Source: Myxococcales bacterium
Lineage (GTDB): Bacteria; Myxococcota_A; UBA9160; UBA4427
Length of the DNA: 39,270 bases
Reading direction: 5' to 3'
NCBI GenBank assembly: GCA_022563535.1
Contig: JADFNE010000040.1
Coordinates: 1 to 39,270, forward strand
Part shown: in pieces, positions 7,654 through 16,110 of the stretch
How positions within the stretch are numbered: position 1 is the first letter of the stretch
Layout of the letters: each line of letters starts with the position of its first letter
Program-made: the position numbers and the translations under genes
The notes under the pieces: generated by a model
The model's database searches: none
What the model was told of the DNA's origin: nothing
Seen by the model: the letters and a program-made list of their open reading frames with translations, nothing else

Positions 7654-10600
7654 TTGCGTAATCGCAATACTGGAGTCCCCATCCGTTCAGCTTCCGAAAG
7701 CTCTCCTGAATCCGAAAGCTGTCGTCTTGCAGCGTTTCGAGCAGTCGGCGCAGCCCTATGCCTGATCGGATCCGTCGGGCTGACTGCAGTGACCCATGCG
7801 AGCGAAGACCCGTCGAAGAACACGACGAATGCAATCGGCACACAGGACAACCTGGTTACCTTGACCGACGCACTACGCATCGACCAACTCCCGGACGCGG
7901 ATACGGCCGGCTCCGAGGCAATCCGCTTTGCGCCCGGCGAGCTGATCGTTCGACTCCGCAAAGAGGTGGGGAGCCAGATCCACCGCGCTCGCGCAGATGG
8001 ATTTGCCTCTGCAATACCCGGCGATCCCGCCGCGGCCCAGCTCGACGAGATTCTGCTTCGCCACAAGGCGAAGAAAATGCGCCGCATCTTCAAGGTTTAC
8101 GAGGACGCCCACGGGCGACAGATTGACACTGCACGCGCGCGCCTCCTGCACGTTCGCGAAGCTCGCCAGAACCAGAGCAAACGGCGTCTACCCCCACTGC
8201 CAGCCCACACACCTGATCTCGAAAATTTCTTTCTCGTCGAAATTCCGGGACTCGAGACGACGGAAGAACTGAACGTCGTAATGGGCGAGCTGCGAGCCAA
8301 CGATCTGGTGGCTGACGTTCAGCCGAACTTCATTCATCGGATTCAGGCCGAACCCTTGCCCAACGTAAGCACCGTTCCAAATGATCCCTACGTGAGTAGC
8401 AACGGCACGACCTGGTCGGAGGGCAGCTTCGGAAACGCTTTCCCCGACCTGTATGGCGTGCGCAATCTGCACGTCCTCGAGGCCTGGAGCCTCTTGGATA
8501 CGAACGGGAACGGCGTATTCGACGAAAGCGAAATCGCTCCGGGTGAGGGCGTGGTCGTCGCGGTAATCGATTCCGGCCTGGACCTGGATCACCCTGACAT
8601 TGCGGGGGGCGTCTTCATCAATATGGGAGAGACGCCGGGCGACGGAATCGACAACGACGCCAACGGGCTGGTGGATGACGTGAGTGGCTGGGACTTCGTC
8701 GACGACGATTCCGTCCCGGAGGATTATCTCGGCCACGGAACCCATGTCGCCGGTACGATCGCGGCCGGTTCGAACAACGCCGAGGGGATCGTTGGAATCG
8801 CGCCCTTCGCACAAATCTTGCCCATCAAGGCGCTCAATGACGAAGGCTTCGGCCTTTCCGCAGATCTGGCTGCGGCCGTGCACTACGCGACCAGCGTAGG
8901 TGCCCACATCACGTCGAATTCCTGGGGTGGCGTGTTCGACGACCCGATCATTCGGGCCGCGTTCGACGACGCCGAAGCCGCCGGCGTGCTCTCGCTTGCG
9001 GCTGCCGGCAACAGCGCCAGGCCCCAAGTATTGATGCCCGCCCTGTTTCAGAGCGTCGTGGCCGTCGCCGCGGTCGATGCTGGAGACGTGCTGGCGTCGT
9101 TCTCGAGTTGGGGTTCCGAACTCGAACTCTGCGCTCCCGGCGTGGGCGTGCTCTCGCTCTCGGCAAACGATCACGACAACCGCTACGCCAACGGCACCGG
9201 GCGCGCAGTGGGTGATCGCTACCTCTGGCTGAGTGGCACCAGCATGGCGACCCCGCACGCAAGCGGGGTTGCGGCTCTCATGATGAGTATGCATCCCGAT
9301 GAGTCGGCCGCAGAGATTCGCGGCCGCCTGCTGGCCGGCGCGGTCTCGATCGATTTGCAGAATCCCGGCAGAGAGGACGACCTGGGCGCCGGGAGGGTGG
9401 ACGCGCTCTCGAGCGCCACCGCGGTTCCGACCCCGCTGCTGCGTCCCGTCGCGATTCGCGCGGGTGCGATCGTCGCGGGACAGCTGGCCTCGGTCGAGGT
9501 GGAACTGCGGAACCACTGGGTGTCCGCCACCGGCGTATTCGTTTCACTCACGAGTACGGACCCAGACGTGAGCGTTGCCGACGGCGATCGCGACTATGGC
9601 GATATGGCGAGCGGAGAAACCGCTTCCAGGTCATTCGAAATCCAAATCGCGCCGCAGGTCGAGCTCGGAACAGAGCTCAGCCTGCTTCTGACAATCACCG
9701 CCGACGGCCTTCCGGCGCAGGAGCACGCCTTCTTCGTGCGCGGCAGCTTCTTCATAAACCAGGACGATCTCGCCGAACTCAGTCCATTTCCATTCTTTGT
9801 CTTTGGCGCGACCTTCGGCGACTACGACAGCGACGGGCTGCAGGACATGGGAATCGGCACGGCTTTGGCAGCGACAAATCTCTATCGCCAAAATCCCGAT
9901 GGAACTTTCAGCCAGCACCAGCCCAATGGCTCTGGCTCAACCCGCTATCCAATCTTTGTGGACATGAACAACGACGGTCTTCTCGACATGTTGGCCGTCG
10001 GACCCGCCATCACCTCCAGTGCAGTCCTTGCGATAAACGTCGGAGGAGGACGTTTCGAGGTTCTGCCGGCTTCGAGCGGCTTCGCGTTTCCAGAATCGAG
10101 TCAAATTACAGGCATCACGCCGATCGATTACGACGCCGATGGCGATCTGGATTTGGTGGTGGGAGTCAGGGCTCTCTTTCAGGACGACCAGGGGGTTCAC
10201 CGCAATATCTTGGTGCTGCGCAACAACGGAGATCTCACCTTCTCCGACGCCTGGGCAGAAACGGGAATCGGAAGGCTCATGGGCAGTCACCAGTACCTGA
10301 CCCTCGACTGGAATGGCGACGGCTTCCAGGATCTATTGGGACTCCATCGATATTCCAACCGTCTGGCGCTTCATCGAAATCTGGGCAAGGGAAAATTCGA
10401 AGACGTGACCAGCATTGCCTTTCCGGACGAGTTCCTGGCGTGCATAAACTGGGCACAAGAGATCTGCGATTTTTTCCGGACGGCTGCTGCGGGAGACTAC
10501 GACAACGACGGCGACACAGACTTGTTGCTTGTCATCGCAGGCAACGTTTCGGCGGAGGACAGATCCGCCATCATGCTGCTCGAAAACGATGGGAACGGCG

Positions 10601-11604
10601 TCTACTCGGACGCGACCGATCAAGCGGGAGATCTCGCGACGGTGACGATGTTAAGCGGGTTGTGGGGCACTTCCTTTTTCGATCTGGAGAATGACGGCGA
10701 TCTGGACATCCTCATCCCGATCGACATTGCGCTTTTTGGGTCTCCGTTTCGCCAACCCGAAACGAAGGTCGTGATTTTTCGCAACGACGGCGAAGGTCAC
10801 TTCACTCACGTTTCGGACATCGCATTCCCCACCGATACACCCGTAGCGACGTTGATCGCGGCCGTGGGGGACTACGATGGTGATGGCGCGCAAGACATTC
10901 TCGCTCCAGTGAGCAATATCATTGGGCTGGTCGGCGGCCTGATGCACAATCAAGCGGGCCGGGAGCAAGCCTGGCTCGAGGTCGAACTCAACGGGATCGA
11001 CAGTGCACCCAATGGTTACGGTGCTCGGGTGACTTTGGTCGCAGATGGCCGCGTACAAACCCGGGAGATCCACTACTCGCCCGTCGAATTGTTCCGAGTC
11101 CATTTTGGCCTCGGTAGTAGCGCGATCGTGAACGTCCTGGAGATTCGTTGGCCGAGTGGTGCCGTCGGGATCCAACGCGATGTGGCAGTCAATCAACGAC
11201 TCAGCGTGACCGAGGGCATTCTCTGCCCGGACCTGCAGGGCGGGCAGTGTCCCACTGTAGAGATCGACATCGATCCCCTTAGCGACAAGAATCGCATCAA
11301 TCTCCACAGCAATCGCTACTTACGCGTAGCCATTCTTGGCTCCGAAAATTTCGACACAGCAAATATCGATGTGGCGAGGACTTTTTTTGGCCCGGCGAGA
11401 GCCACTGCGGCGCACAAGCAGGGAGGTCATATTGAAGATGTGAACGGCGACGGTTTGCTCGATCTGGTTTCCCACTACCGTATTGCAAACACCGGCATCG
11501 AATTGGGCGATGTCGAGGCATGCCTGAGGGGTCAGTTGCTGGACCGCACGCCCTTTGCGGGCTGCGATCGGGTCCACCCCGTGGCGAAGAAGAATTCCAA
11601 GTAA
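7654..11604 (+). CDS. Secreted subtilisin-like protease fused to VCBS/FG-GAP repeats and an ASPIC/UnbV domain
   Basis: A 1316-residue exported multidomain protein. A signal peptide (about 24-50, ending VTHAS) is followed by a propeptide-like region to about 240. The S8 peptidase domain has a complete active site: Asp306 (AVIDSGLDLDHPD), His361 (GHGTHVAGTI), the oxyanion Asn453 (AAAGNS) and Ser530 (SGTSMATPHASG). Just before the catalytic Asp is a textbook EF-hand loop, residues 282-293 (DTNGNGVFDESE). Then come about seven calcium-loop repeats of the FG-GAP/VCBS kind (GDYDSDGLQD, DYDADGDLDL, GDYDNDGDTDL and others), expected to form a beta-propeller. An ASPIC/UnbV domain follows (NGYGARVTLVADGR...LEIRWPSGAV), and a last segment ends LLDRTPFAGCDRVHPV. 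The start is a TTG with no clear ribosome site, so the true start may differ slightly. Likely a calcium-dependent extracellular or surface protease. Confidence 0.93.
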   Translation: MRNRNTGVPIRSASESSPESESCRLAAFRAVGAALCLIGSVGLTAVTHASEDPSKNTTNAIGTQDNLVTLTDALRIDQLPDADTAGSEAIRFAPGELIVRLRKEVGSQIHRARADGFASAIPGDPAAAQLDEILLRHKAKKMRRIFKVYEDAHGRQIDTARARLLHVREARQNQSKRRLPPLPAHTPDLENFFLVEIPGLETTEELNVVMGELRANDLVADVQPNFIHRIQAEPLPNVSTVPNDPYVSSNGTTWSEGSFGNAFPDLYGVRNLHVLEAWSLLDTNGNGVFDESEIAPGEGVVVAVIDSGLDLDHPDIAGGVFINMGETPGDGIDNDANGLVDDVSGWDFVDDDSVPEDYLGHGTHVAGTIAAGSNNAEGIVGIAPFAQILPIKALNDEGFGLSADLAAAVHYATSVGAHITSNSWGGVFDDPIIRAAFDDAEAAGVLSLAAAGNSARPQVLMPALFQSVVAVAAVDAGDVLASFSSWGSELELCAPGVGVLSLSANDHDNRYANGTGRAVGDRYLWLSGTSMATPHASGVAALMMSMHPDESAAEIRGRLLAGAVSIDLQNPGREDDLGAGRVDALSSATAVPTPLLRPVAIRAGAIVAGQLASVEVELRNHWVSATGVFVSLTSTDPDVSVADGDRDYGDMASGETASRSFEIQIAPQVELGTELSLLLTITADGLPAQEHAFFVRGSFFINQDDLAELSPFPFFVFGATFGDYDSDGLQDMGIGTALAATNLYRQNPDGTFSQHQPNGSGSTRYPIFVDMNNDGLLDMLAVGPAITSSAVLAINVGGGRFEVLPASSGFAFPESSQITGITPIDYDADGDLDLVVGVRALFQDDQGVHRNILVLRNNGDLTFSDAWAETGIGRLMGSHQYLTLDWNGDGFQDLLGLHRYSNRLALHRNLGKGKFEDVTSIAFPDEFLACINWAQEICDFFRTAAAGDYDNDGDTDLLLVIAGNVSAEDRSAIMLLENDGNGVYSDATDQAGDLATVTMLSGLWGTSFFDLENDGDLDILIPIDIALFGSPFRQPETKVVIFRNDGEGHFTHVSDIAFPTDTPVATLIAAVGDYDGDGAQDILAPVSNIIGLVGGLMHNQAGREQAWLEVELNGIDSAPNGYGARVTLVADGRVQTREIHYSPVELFRVHFGLGSSAIVNVLEIRWPSGAVGIQRDVAVNQRLSVTEGILCPDLQGGQCPTVEIDIDPLSDKNRINLHSNRYLRVAILGSENFDTANIDVARTFFGPARATAAHKQGGHIEDVNGDGLLDLVSHYRIANTGIELGDVEACLRGQLLDRTPFAGCDRVHPVAKKNSK

Positions 11605-11681
11605 TACAACGACCGCTGCTCACGCCTCACCGGCGCTACATCAGACGGGGCCGTTCGATTCGAGGTCACGATCTCTGCGGT

Positions 11682-12878
11682 TCACGGGTTCCTTCTTCGG
11701 GAGGAACTGAATCGCCCCTGGCTGTGCTCTTCCGATGGATAGAGGCGACATCTTCCTTCCCAATAGAGTCGCTGTGCATTGGCCAGGTAGGCCTTGCCAA
11801 CTCCTTCGGGTTTGCGCCCCGCGGTAAAGTTCCCCATCAGCGCCGTTACTTCGGATGGCGGTGCACTCGTCATTCCCGCGATCGCGTAGTGCAATAATCC
11901 AATCAGCGCAGCGCCGCCCACCGCTTCCTTGCGGCGCAACCACCAACCGGGATCTCGCAGCCAGAGGCCCGAGTCCTGCAGCGCAGATCGGAGTTCGCCC
12001 GCGATCCGCCGAGGGGTTCGCGCCGGGAGCAGCCGACCGATTCGTCGCGCTAGCGCAGCGTCGGCGGAGCCCGCCGGTCCCCTTCCGTCCAAAAACTCCA
12101 GCAAGGCGTCGATCGCCAGAAGAGCGCCGTCTTCTAGTTCGCGTCGGGCAACGTCGCCCTTGACGCGCATGCGAAGGGCAGCTTCCACGGCGGCCCGGAC
12201 AGACGGCACAGCCAACGGATGAGATTCGGGGAGTTCGAGGAAGGCCTTCACCCGGACGCCGTGTCCGGCGATGCAGCGCCCTTGTTCCGAAAAGGCGAGG
12301 ATCGGAAGATCCAGAATCATTCGCGCCAGCGAGAGCCGATAGCCGTCGTCGTCCGCGGCCTCCGGTGCAACCCAGGCCATCACACTCATCGAGATATTTC
12401 CAATCGAGGATTGGCGTGCTGCCCGGAGATCGAAGTCGAGGGGGAAAGAATCTAGGGCTTCGGGGCCAATGGGCGCGACCCCGGCGTGCTTTGCTTCGAC
12501 GAATTGGTAGCGCTTTGGAACATGTTTCAGAGCGGATACGTGAGAGATGGATACGTCGATATGAAAGAGGTGAGAGTTCTCGGATCGCTCCAACTCTTCG
12601 ATCCGGGTAGAGAACGCGGCACAGTCACCGCTTCGCTCGGCAAAGGCCATGACATCGATATCGGAGAGAAGACGCGTCGTTCCGTTCGACTCTCGCCAGA
12701 CAAAGTCTCCGGTCGCAACACTGCCGCTCAAGACCAATGCTTGAAGGCCCGGTATCTCCTCTCGTGCGGCATCTGTCAACGCTTCGAGGATTTCGCGCAG
12801 CCGGTTCGGATAGGCATGCTGCTCACAGAGTTTTGAGATTTGTGTCACGAGTCCGGGATTGAGTCCTGTCGGCGTCAC
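11682..12878 (-). CDS. Nucleotidyltransferase-fold (Pol beta superfamily) protein
   Basis: A 398-residue protein whose N-terminal part carries the Pol beta superfamily pattern: Gly52-Ser53 (LSGSVATGDF), the metal-binding pair Asp73 and Asp75 (LLSDIDVMAF) and a third acidic residue Asp108 (LFHIDVSIS). The remaining 280 residues are mostly alpha-helical and unassigned. All three metal ligands are present, so transfer of a nucleotide to a small molecule or protein is plausible, but no substrate can be named. The GTG start lacks a strong ribosome site. It is convergent with the giant protease gene and divergent from the GT4 gene. Cytosolic, no signal peptide. Confidence 0.75.
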   Translation of the reverse strand: MTPTGLNPGLVTQISKLCEQHAYPNRLREILEALTDAAREEIPGLQALVLSGSVATGDFVWRESNGTTRLLSDIDVMAFAERSGDCAAFSTRIEELERSENSHLFHIDVSISHVSALKHVPKRYQFVEAKHAGVAPIGPEALDSFPLDFDLRAARQSSIGNISMSVMAWVAPEAADDDGYRLSLARMILDLPILAFSEQGRCIAGHGVRVKAFLELPESHPLAVPSVRAAVEAALRMRVKGDVARRELEDGALLAIDALLEFLDGRGPAGSADAALARRIGRLLPARTPRRIAGELRSALQDSGLWLRDPGWWLRRKEAVGGAALIGLLHYAIAGMTSAPPSEVTALMGNFTAGRKPEGVGKAYLANAQRLYWEGRCRLYPSEEHSQGRFSSSRRRNP

Positions 12879-13163
12879 GGCCTGCAGTCACCGCGACCGG
12901 CTTTGATCGGGTGCACCTCGAATCTTTGCGTTCGGAATGACCCGAAGTGCGATCGAGACTAGCATGCAGACATCCGGTATCTGCTGAATTTCGACTTCGA
13001 CCTCGACCCCGACATCGGAGCGGACGAACCAGGCAGTCGCCTTGTTGAGTTCGAGTCGAGCGCGCGTTAGCCTCAGAGGGCGCGCATGCAGGACTTGAGG
13101 CCCAGCCGTGAAGTCCCCGGTCTCAGCGGAACGTCGGATTGATAGTCGGGGGGGTACACGATC

Positions 13164-14351
13164 GTGGGAAAGCGTGTCGCGGTTCTGGTCGTCGGCGGCG
13201 GAAATCTAGAATGGGCCCCGGACGGAAGCCGCGTCGCCAAGGTTCCGATTGTCGACTACATCCACGAACTTTCCGATCGTCTTGGCCATTGCGTGTGGCT
13301 CGCCCAGGACTCCGGAACTTGGGGTGTGTCGTTGGCGGGAACCACGACCCAGATCAAGGGCCGCCTCGACCCAGAGAAAGTGACCGTGATCGGGATCGAC
13401 GCGACAGTCAGGGGAGCGCTGAATAGCATGTGGCTATTCTTTCGTTACGCCCTCCAGCGCCCCTACGGCGTATTTTTTCTACCCGCATTCATGACGATGC
13501 TGCCGGTCTACCCCCTCGCAAGGCTCTTTCTGAAAAAGAATGCCGTCTATGTCGGTACGGATTGGGAAATGTATCTGGCCGAATCGCCGAAGGGAAAGTG
13601 GCTTGGTTGGCAGACTTTATATCGCGCAAGTTTCCAAGGCTCGATGAGACTTGCAGACATCGTAATCGCACGGGGACGGCGTCTTGCCGATCTCTCGAGA
13701 CGTCACAATGCAAATGTGGTCGAAACCGTTCCCTTGGCCCACATGGATTTTTCGAGCCCAGGTATCGCACCACTTCCGAGGGGCGAGGAGCCGTACAAGA
13801 TTTTGTACGTGGGGTTGATCCGGTTTGACAAGGGGCTCGGAGACCTGTTGGAAGCGCTGGCCCTGATCCGAGAACGGCGACCGAATTCTGCGGTGGTTCT
13901 CGACGTCCTGGGTGAGGGACCGGATCGCGCGAGCCTCGAAGCTGTCGCGCTGGATCTCGGCATCGCCGACTCGGTCAATTTTCGCGGTTGGATAGAGAGC
14001 CCCGACGAAGTAGGCCACTACTACGCGGAAACCCACGCTCTCGTGATGCCGACCTCGACACATCCGGAGGGGGTTCCGCGCTGTATCGATGAGGCGTTGG
14101 TGCGGGGCATCCCGGTGGTCGCCACTCGGATTGCCGGAGTCCCAGCCGAGTTTTCCGACGGCGAGGTACTGCTGGTTGATCCTTCGGCACCGGCTCGGCT
14201 CGCAGAGGGTGTCGAGCACATCCTGTTCGAGCCCGAAGTGCGAAGGCAATATATAGAAGGGGCCGCGCGCCGCCGTCTCCACTGGTCGAGATTCCGGTCC
14301 GCTGGCGAGCAGCATGCAATGCTGCTCAAAGGCGAATCTTCTACTGACTAA
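13164..14351 (+). CDS. GT4-family glycosyltransferase
   Basis: A 395-residue GT-B retaining glycosyltransferase. The N-terminal half starts KRVAVLVVGGGNLEWAPDGS. The C-terminal donor-binding half has ILYVGLIRFDKGLGDLLEAL, VLGEGPDR, VNFRGWIESPDEVGHYY and the EX7E motif (Glu302 and Glu310 in EGVPRCIDEALVRGIPVVAT). This is the standard GT4 layout (nucleotide-sugar donor, cytosolic face, usually surface polysaccharide or glycolipid assembly). The GTG start has a G-run (13148-13153) about ten bases upstream. A cluster of 11-bp repeats begins 18 bases after the stop codon. Acceptor and sugar unknown. Confidence 0.92.
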   Translation: MGKRVAVLVVGGGNLEWAPDGSRVAKVPIVDYIHELSDRLGHCVWLAQDSGTWGVSLAGTTTQIKGRLDPEKVTVIGIDATVRGALNSMWLFFRYALQRPYGVFFLPAFMTMLPVYPLARLFLKKNAVYVGTDWEMYLAESPKGKWLGWQTLYRASFQGSMRLADIVIARGRRLADLSRRHNANVVETVPLAHMDFSSPGIAPLPRGEEPYKILYVGLIRFDKGLGDLLEALALIRERRPNSAVVLDVLGEGPDRASLEAVALDLGIADSVNFRGWIESPDEVGHYYAETHALVMPTSTHPEGVPRCIDEALVRGIPVVATRIAGVPAEFSDGEVLLVDPSAPARLAEGVEHILFEPEVRRQYIEGAARRRLHWSRFRSAGEQHAMLLKGESSTD

Positions 14352-14369
14352 CCAGAATCAATAGGGCAG

Positions 14370-14402
14370 TTGCAAATTAGTTGCAGGTTAGCTGCAGAAA
14401 TT
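14370..14402. repeat. Three tandem 11-bp direct repeats with GTTGCA core
   Basis: GTTGCAAATTA (14370-14380), GTTGCAGGTTA (14381-14391) and GCTGCAGAAAT (14392-14402) follow one another without gaps; a degenerate ATTGCC follows at 14405. Each unit has a conserved G-C core and an A/T-rich tail, as in tandem sites for OmpR/PhoB-type regulators (11-bp period), but the core is not the Pho-box consensus. It lies between the GT4 stop and the di-haem gene promoter. Confidence 0.6.
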
Positions 14403-14473
14403 AATTGCCTGCGAGACTCAGCTTGCCGCCGAGCTTCCTCAGTTCGGCATAATTTTCTCGACCCGCCGACATT

Positions 14474-14504
14474 TTGACTCAGCTCGAGTGCCGATTGTTA
14501 TAGA
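14474..14504 (+). promoter_or_regulatory. Candidate sigma-70-type promoter of the di-haem gene
   Basis: TTGACT at 14474-14479 and TATAGA at 14499-14504 are separated by 19 bases. The -35 box matches five of six consensus positions and the -10 box four. It would give a leader of about 115 bases that contains the 14-bp repeats. Confidence 0.5.
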
Positions 14505-14567
14505 ATGGCCGTCCACTCGTTCACCGATCGAATCGTAACTTCGTCGGAATTGAACAGACGCAGCGTA

Positions 14568-14609
14568 GTTGTTGCAGCATTGTTGTTGCAGAGTTGTTGT
14601 TGCATTTGA
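14568..14609. repeat. Three tandem 14-bp repeats (GTTGTTGCA core) in the leader of the di-haem gene
   Basis: GTTGTTGCAGCATT (14568-14581), GTTGTTGCAGAGTT (14582-14595) and GTTGTTGCATTTGA (14596-14609) form an exact 14-bp register ending six bases before the ribosome site. They share the GTTGCA core with the 11-bp array at 14370, about 200 bases upstream. Confidence 0.65.
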
Positions 14610-14615
14610 GTCTCC

Positions 14616-14620
14616 GGAGG
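14616..14620 (+). promoter_or_regulatory. Shine-Dalgarno deciding the di-haem gene start
   Basis: GGAGG eight bases before the GTG at 14629. The open frame continues upstream to a TTG at 14569, but that part is repeat-derived sequence without a ribosome site. Confidence 0.65.
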
Positions 14621-14628
14621 TTCTGTCG

Positions 14629-16110
14629 GTGCGAATTCGAACATTGGTGAGTGGCACGAGTTCTATGTGCCCGGTCAACTCTCACAGCCAAGGTGGCCGC
14701 ATACTGGATACGACTCACCTCTTCGCGCTGTTCGCATTGCTCGTGGGTTGCGCGTTGCCCCTGGCTGCGGCAGCACGACCCGAATTCGAAGGGCCGCGGC
14801 TCGACGTCGACATCACTCAAGCGGAGATCGAAGCGAGGACCCATACGCTGAACACCCTCCGCAGCGCTGGCCGGCGGGTATTCTCGACCCCCTTCAACAA
14901 GGCCGATGGCCACGGCGACGGCCCGATGGACCCGAGTGATCCAACCGCCCTCGGCGGCCGACCTACCCTGCAGGACAACGGAACGTTTCTCCGTTTCAAC
15001 GGCCTCGACAGCCAGACATGTCTCGAATGTCACAGCATTCTCAGCAACCGGACGATTCCTGCGACCTTCGGTGTCGGGGGAGCGGGCTCCGCCAGCGCGA
15101 ACGCGTTCCCCGGTGTCGTCGCTCCCGACATCGCCGATACCGCGAACAACGGCTTCGCAGCGATCAGTGGCCGCATCATCAATCCACCGATCCTGTTCGG
15201 CGCCGGCGGGATTGAACTCGTCGGCAAGGAGATGACCACGGACCTTCAGGACCTTCTCGACCACGCTCTCGATCACCCGAACGTCGTAATATCTCTCGAC
15301 GCCAAAGGGGTGAACTTCGGCACGCTCGTCTGCGACGAAGCGGGGGCCTGCGACATGTCCAACGTTCAGGGGATCGAAGAAGACCTCGTCGTGCGACCCT
15401 TCGGCCGCAAGGGCGAGTTCATCTCGACGCGCCAGTTCGACCAGGGAGCTCTCCTGTTCCACCTGGGCATGCAGCCGGTCGAGATCGTCGAGTTGCTCGG
15501 CCGGGGACCCGACCCGGACGGCGACGGTGTCGAAAACGAGATCACGGTTGGGCAACTTTCCCTCTTGTCGATCTTCATTACGACCCTCGAACGACCGATT
15601 CAGCTGAAGCCCAACGGACAGGCACGCAACGGAGAGCGTCTCTTCGACCAAATCGGATGTGCGGACTGTCACGTTCCCATGCTGACGACCCAGTCGCGCT
15701 CGCTCGGCTTGGCGTTCCCCGAGATCGATCACGACCCCTCAGCCAACGTGTACTACTCGATGAACCTGTCGAAGAGACCTACTGGCTTTGATCGCTCGGG
15801 CCCCGGCCTTCGCGTGCCGATGTTCGCCGACCTGAAACGTCACGACATGGGGGAGTCCCTCGCAGAATCCACCGGTAGCGATCTCGCTTCGATGTTTACC
15901 ACCGCGCGGCTCTGGGGCGTAGCAGACAGTGCCCCATACCTCCACGATGGGCGTGCGCTGACCATAAGCGCTGCAATTCTTCTCCACGGCGGCGAGGCAG
16001 AGGCCTCAGCCGCAGCTTTCGACGACCTGTCCGACAGGGAAATGGAGGCCGTGCTCGCCTTCCTCGGAACGCTGCGAACCCCAGCGAAAGTCGGGCGAGA
16101 TCTCGACTAA
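14629..16110 (+). CDS. Exported di-haem cytochrome c peroxidase-like protein (DUF1111/DHOR type)
   Basis: A 493-residue protein with an N-terminal export signal (LFALFALLVGCALPLAAAA; the LVGC also fits a lipobox) and two haem c sites: Cys131-Leu-Glu-Cys134-His135 and Cys344-Ala-Asp-Cys347-His348. The C-terminal part has the segments ADLKRHDMG and RLWGVADSAPYLHDGRA, typical of the DUF1111 di-haem oxidoreductase family related to the MauG/CcpA peroxidases. It should act in the periplasm or at the outer membrane as a peroxidase or other oxidoreductase; the electron partner is not visible. The GTG start is set by GGAGG. Its stop overlaps by four bases the stop of the convergent gene at 16107. The repeat arrays upstream suggest tight regulation. 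Confidence 0.88.
   Translation: MRIRTLVSGTSSMCPVNSHSQGGRILDTTHLFALFALLVGCALPLAAAARPEFEGPRLDVDITQAEIEARTHTLNTLRSAGRRVFSTPFNKADGHGDGPMDPSDPTALGGRPTLQDNGTFLRFNGLDSQTCLECHSILSNRTIPATFGVGGAGSASANAFPGVVAPDIADTANNGFAAISGRIINPPILFGAGGIELVGKEMTTDLQDLLDHALDHPNVVISLDAKGVNFGTLVCDEAGACDMSNVQGIEEDLVVRPFGRKGEFISTRQFDQGALLFHLGMQPVEIVELLGRGPDPDGDGVENEITVGQLSLLSIFITTLERPIQLKPNGQARNGERLFDQIGCADCHVPMLTTQSRSLGLAFPEIDHDPSANVYYSMNLSKRPTGFDRSGPGLRVPMFADLKRHDMGESLAESTGSDLASMFTTARLWGVADSAPYLHDGRALTISAAILLHGGEAEASAAAFDDLSDREMEAVLAFLGTLRTPAKVGRDLD

Noticed and set aside
8188-9516. 442-codon minus-strand open frame
   Set aside because: Antisense to the S8 catalytic domain, whose active-site motifs prove the plus-strand frame; long antisense frames are expected at this GC content.
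12888-13164. Open minus-strand frame upstream of the nucleotidyltransferase gene (ends with TGA at 12888)
   Set aside because: It reads through antisense into the GT4 gene and has no ATG, GTG or TTG near its beginning; the product resembles nothing known to me. Treated as non-coding.
14521-15732. 403-codon minus-strand open frame over the di-haem gene
   Set aside because: The plus strand carries two CXXCH sites and DUF1111 motifs; the antisense product has no recognisable features.
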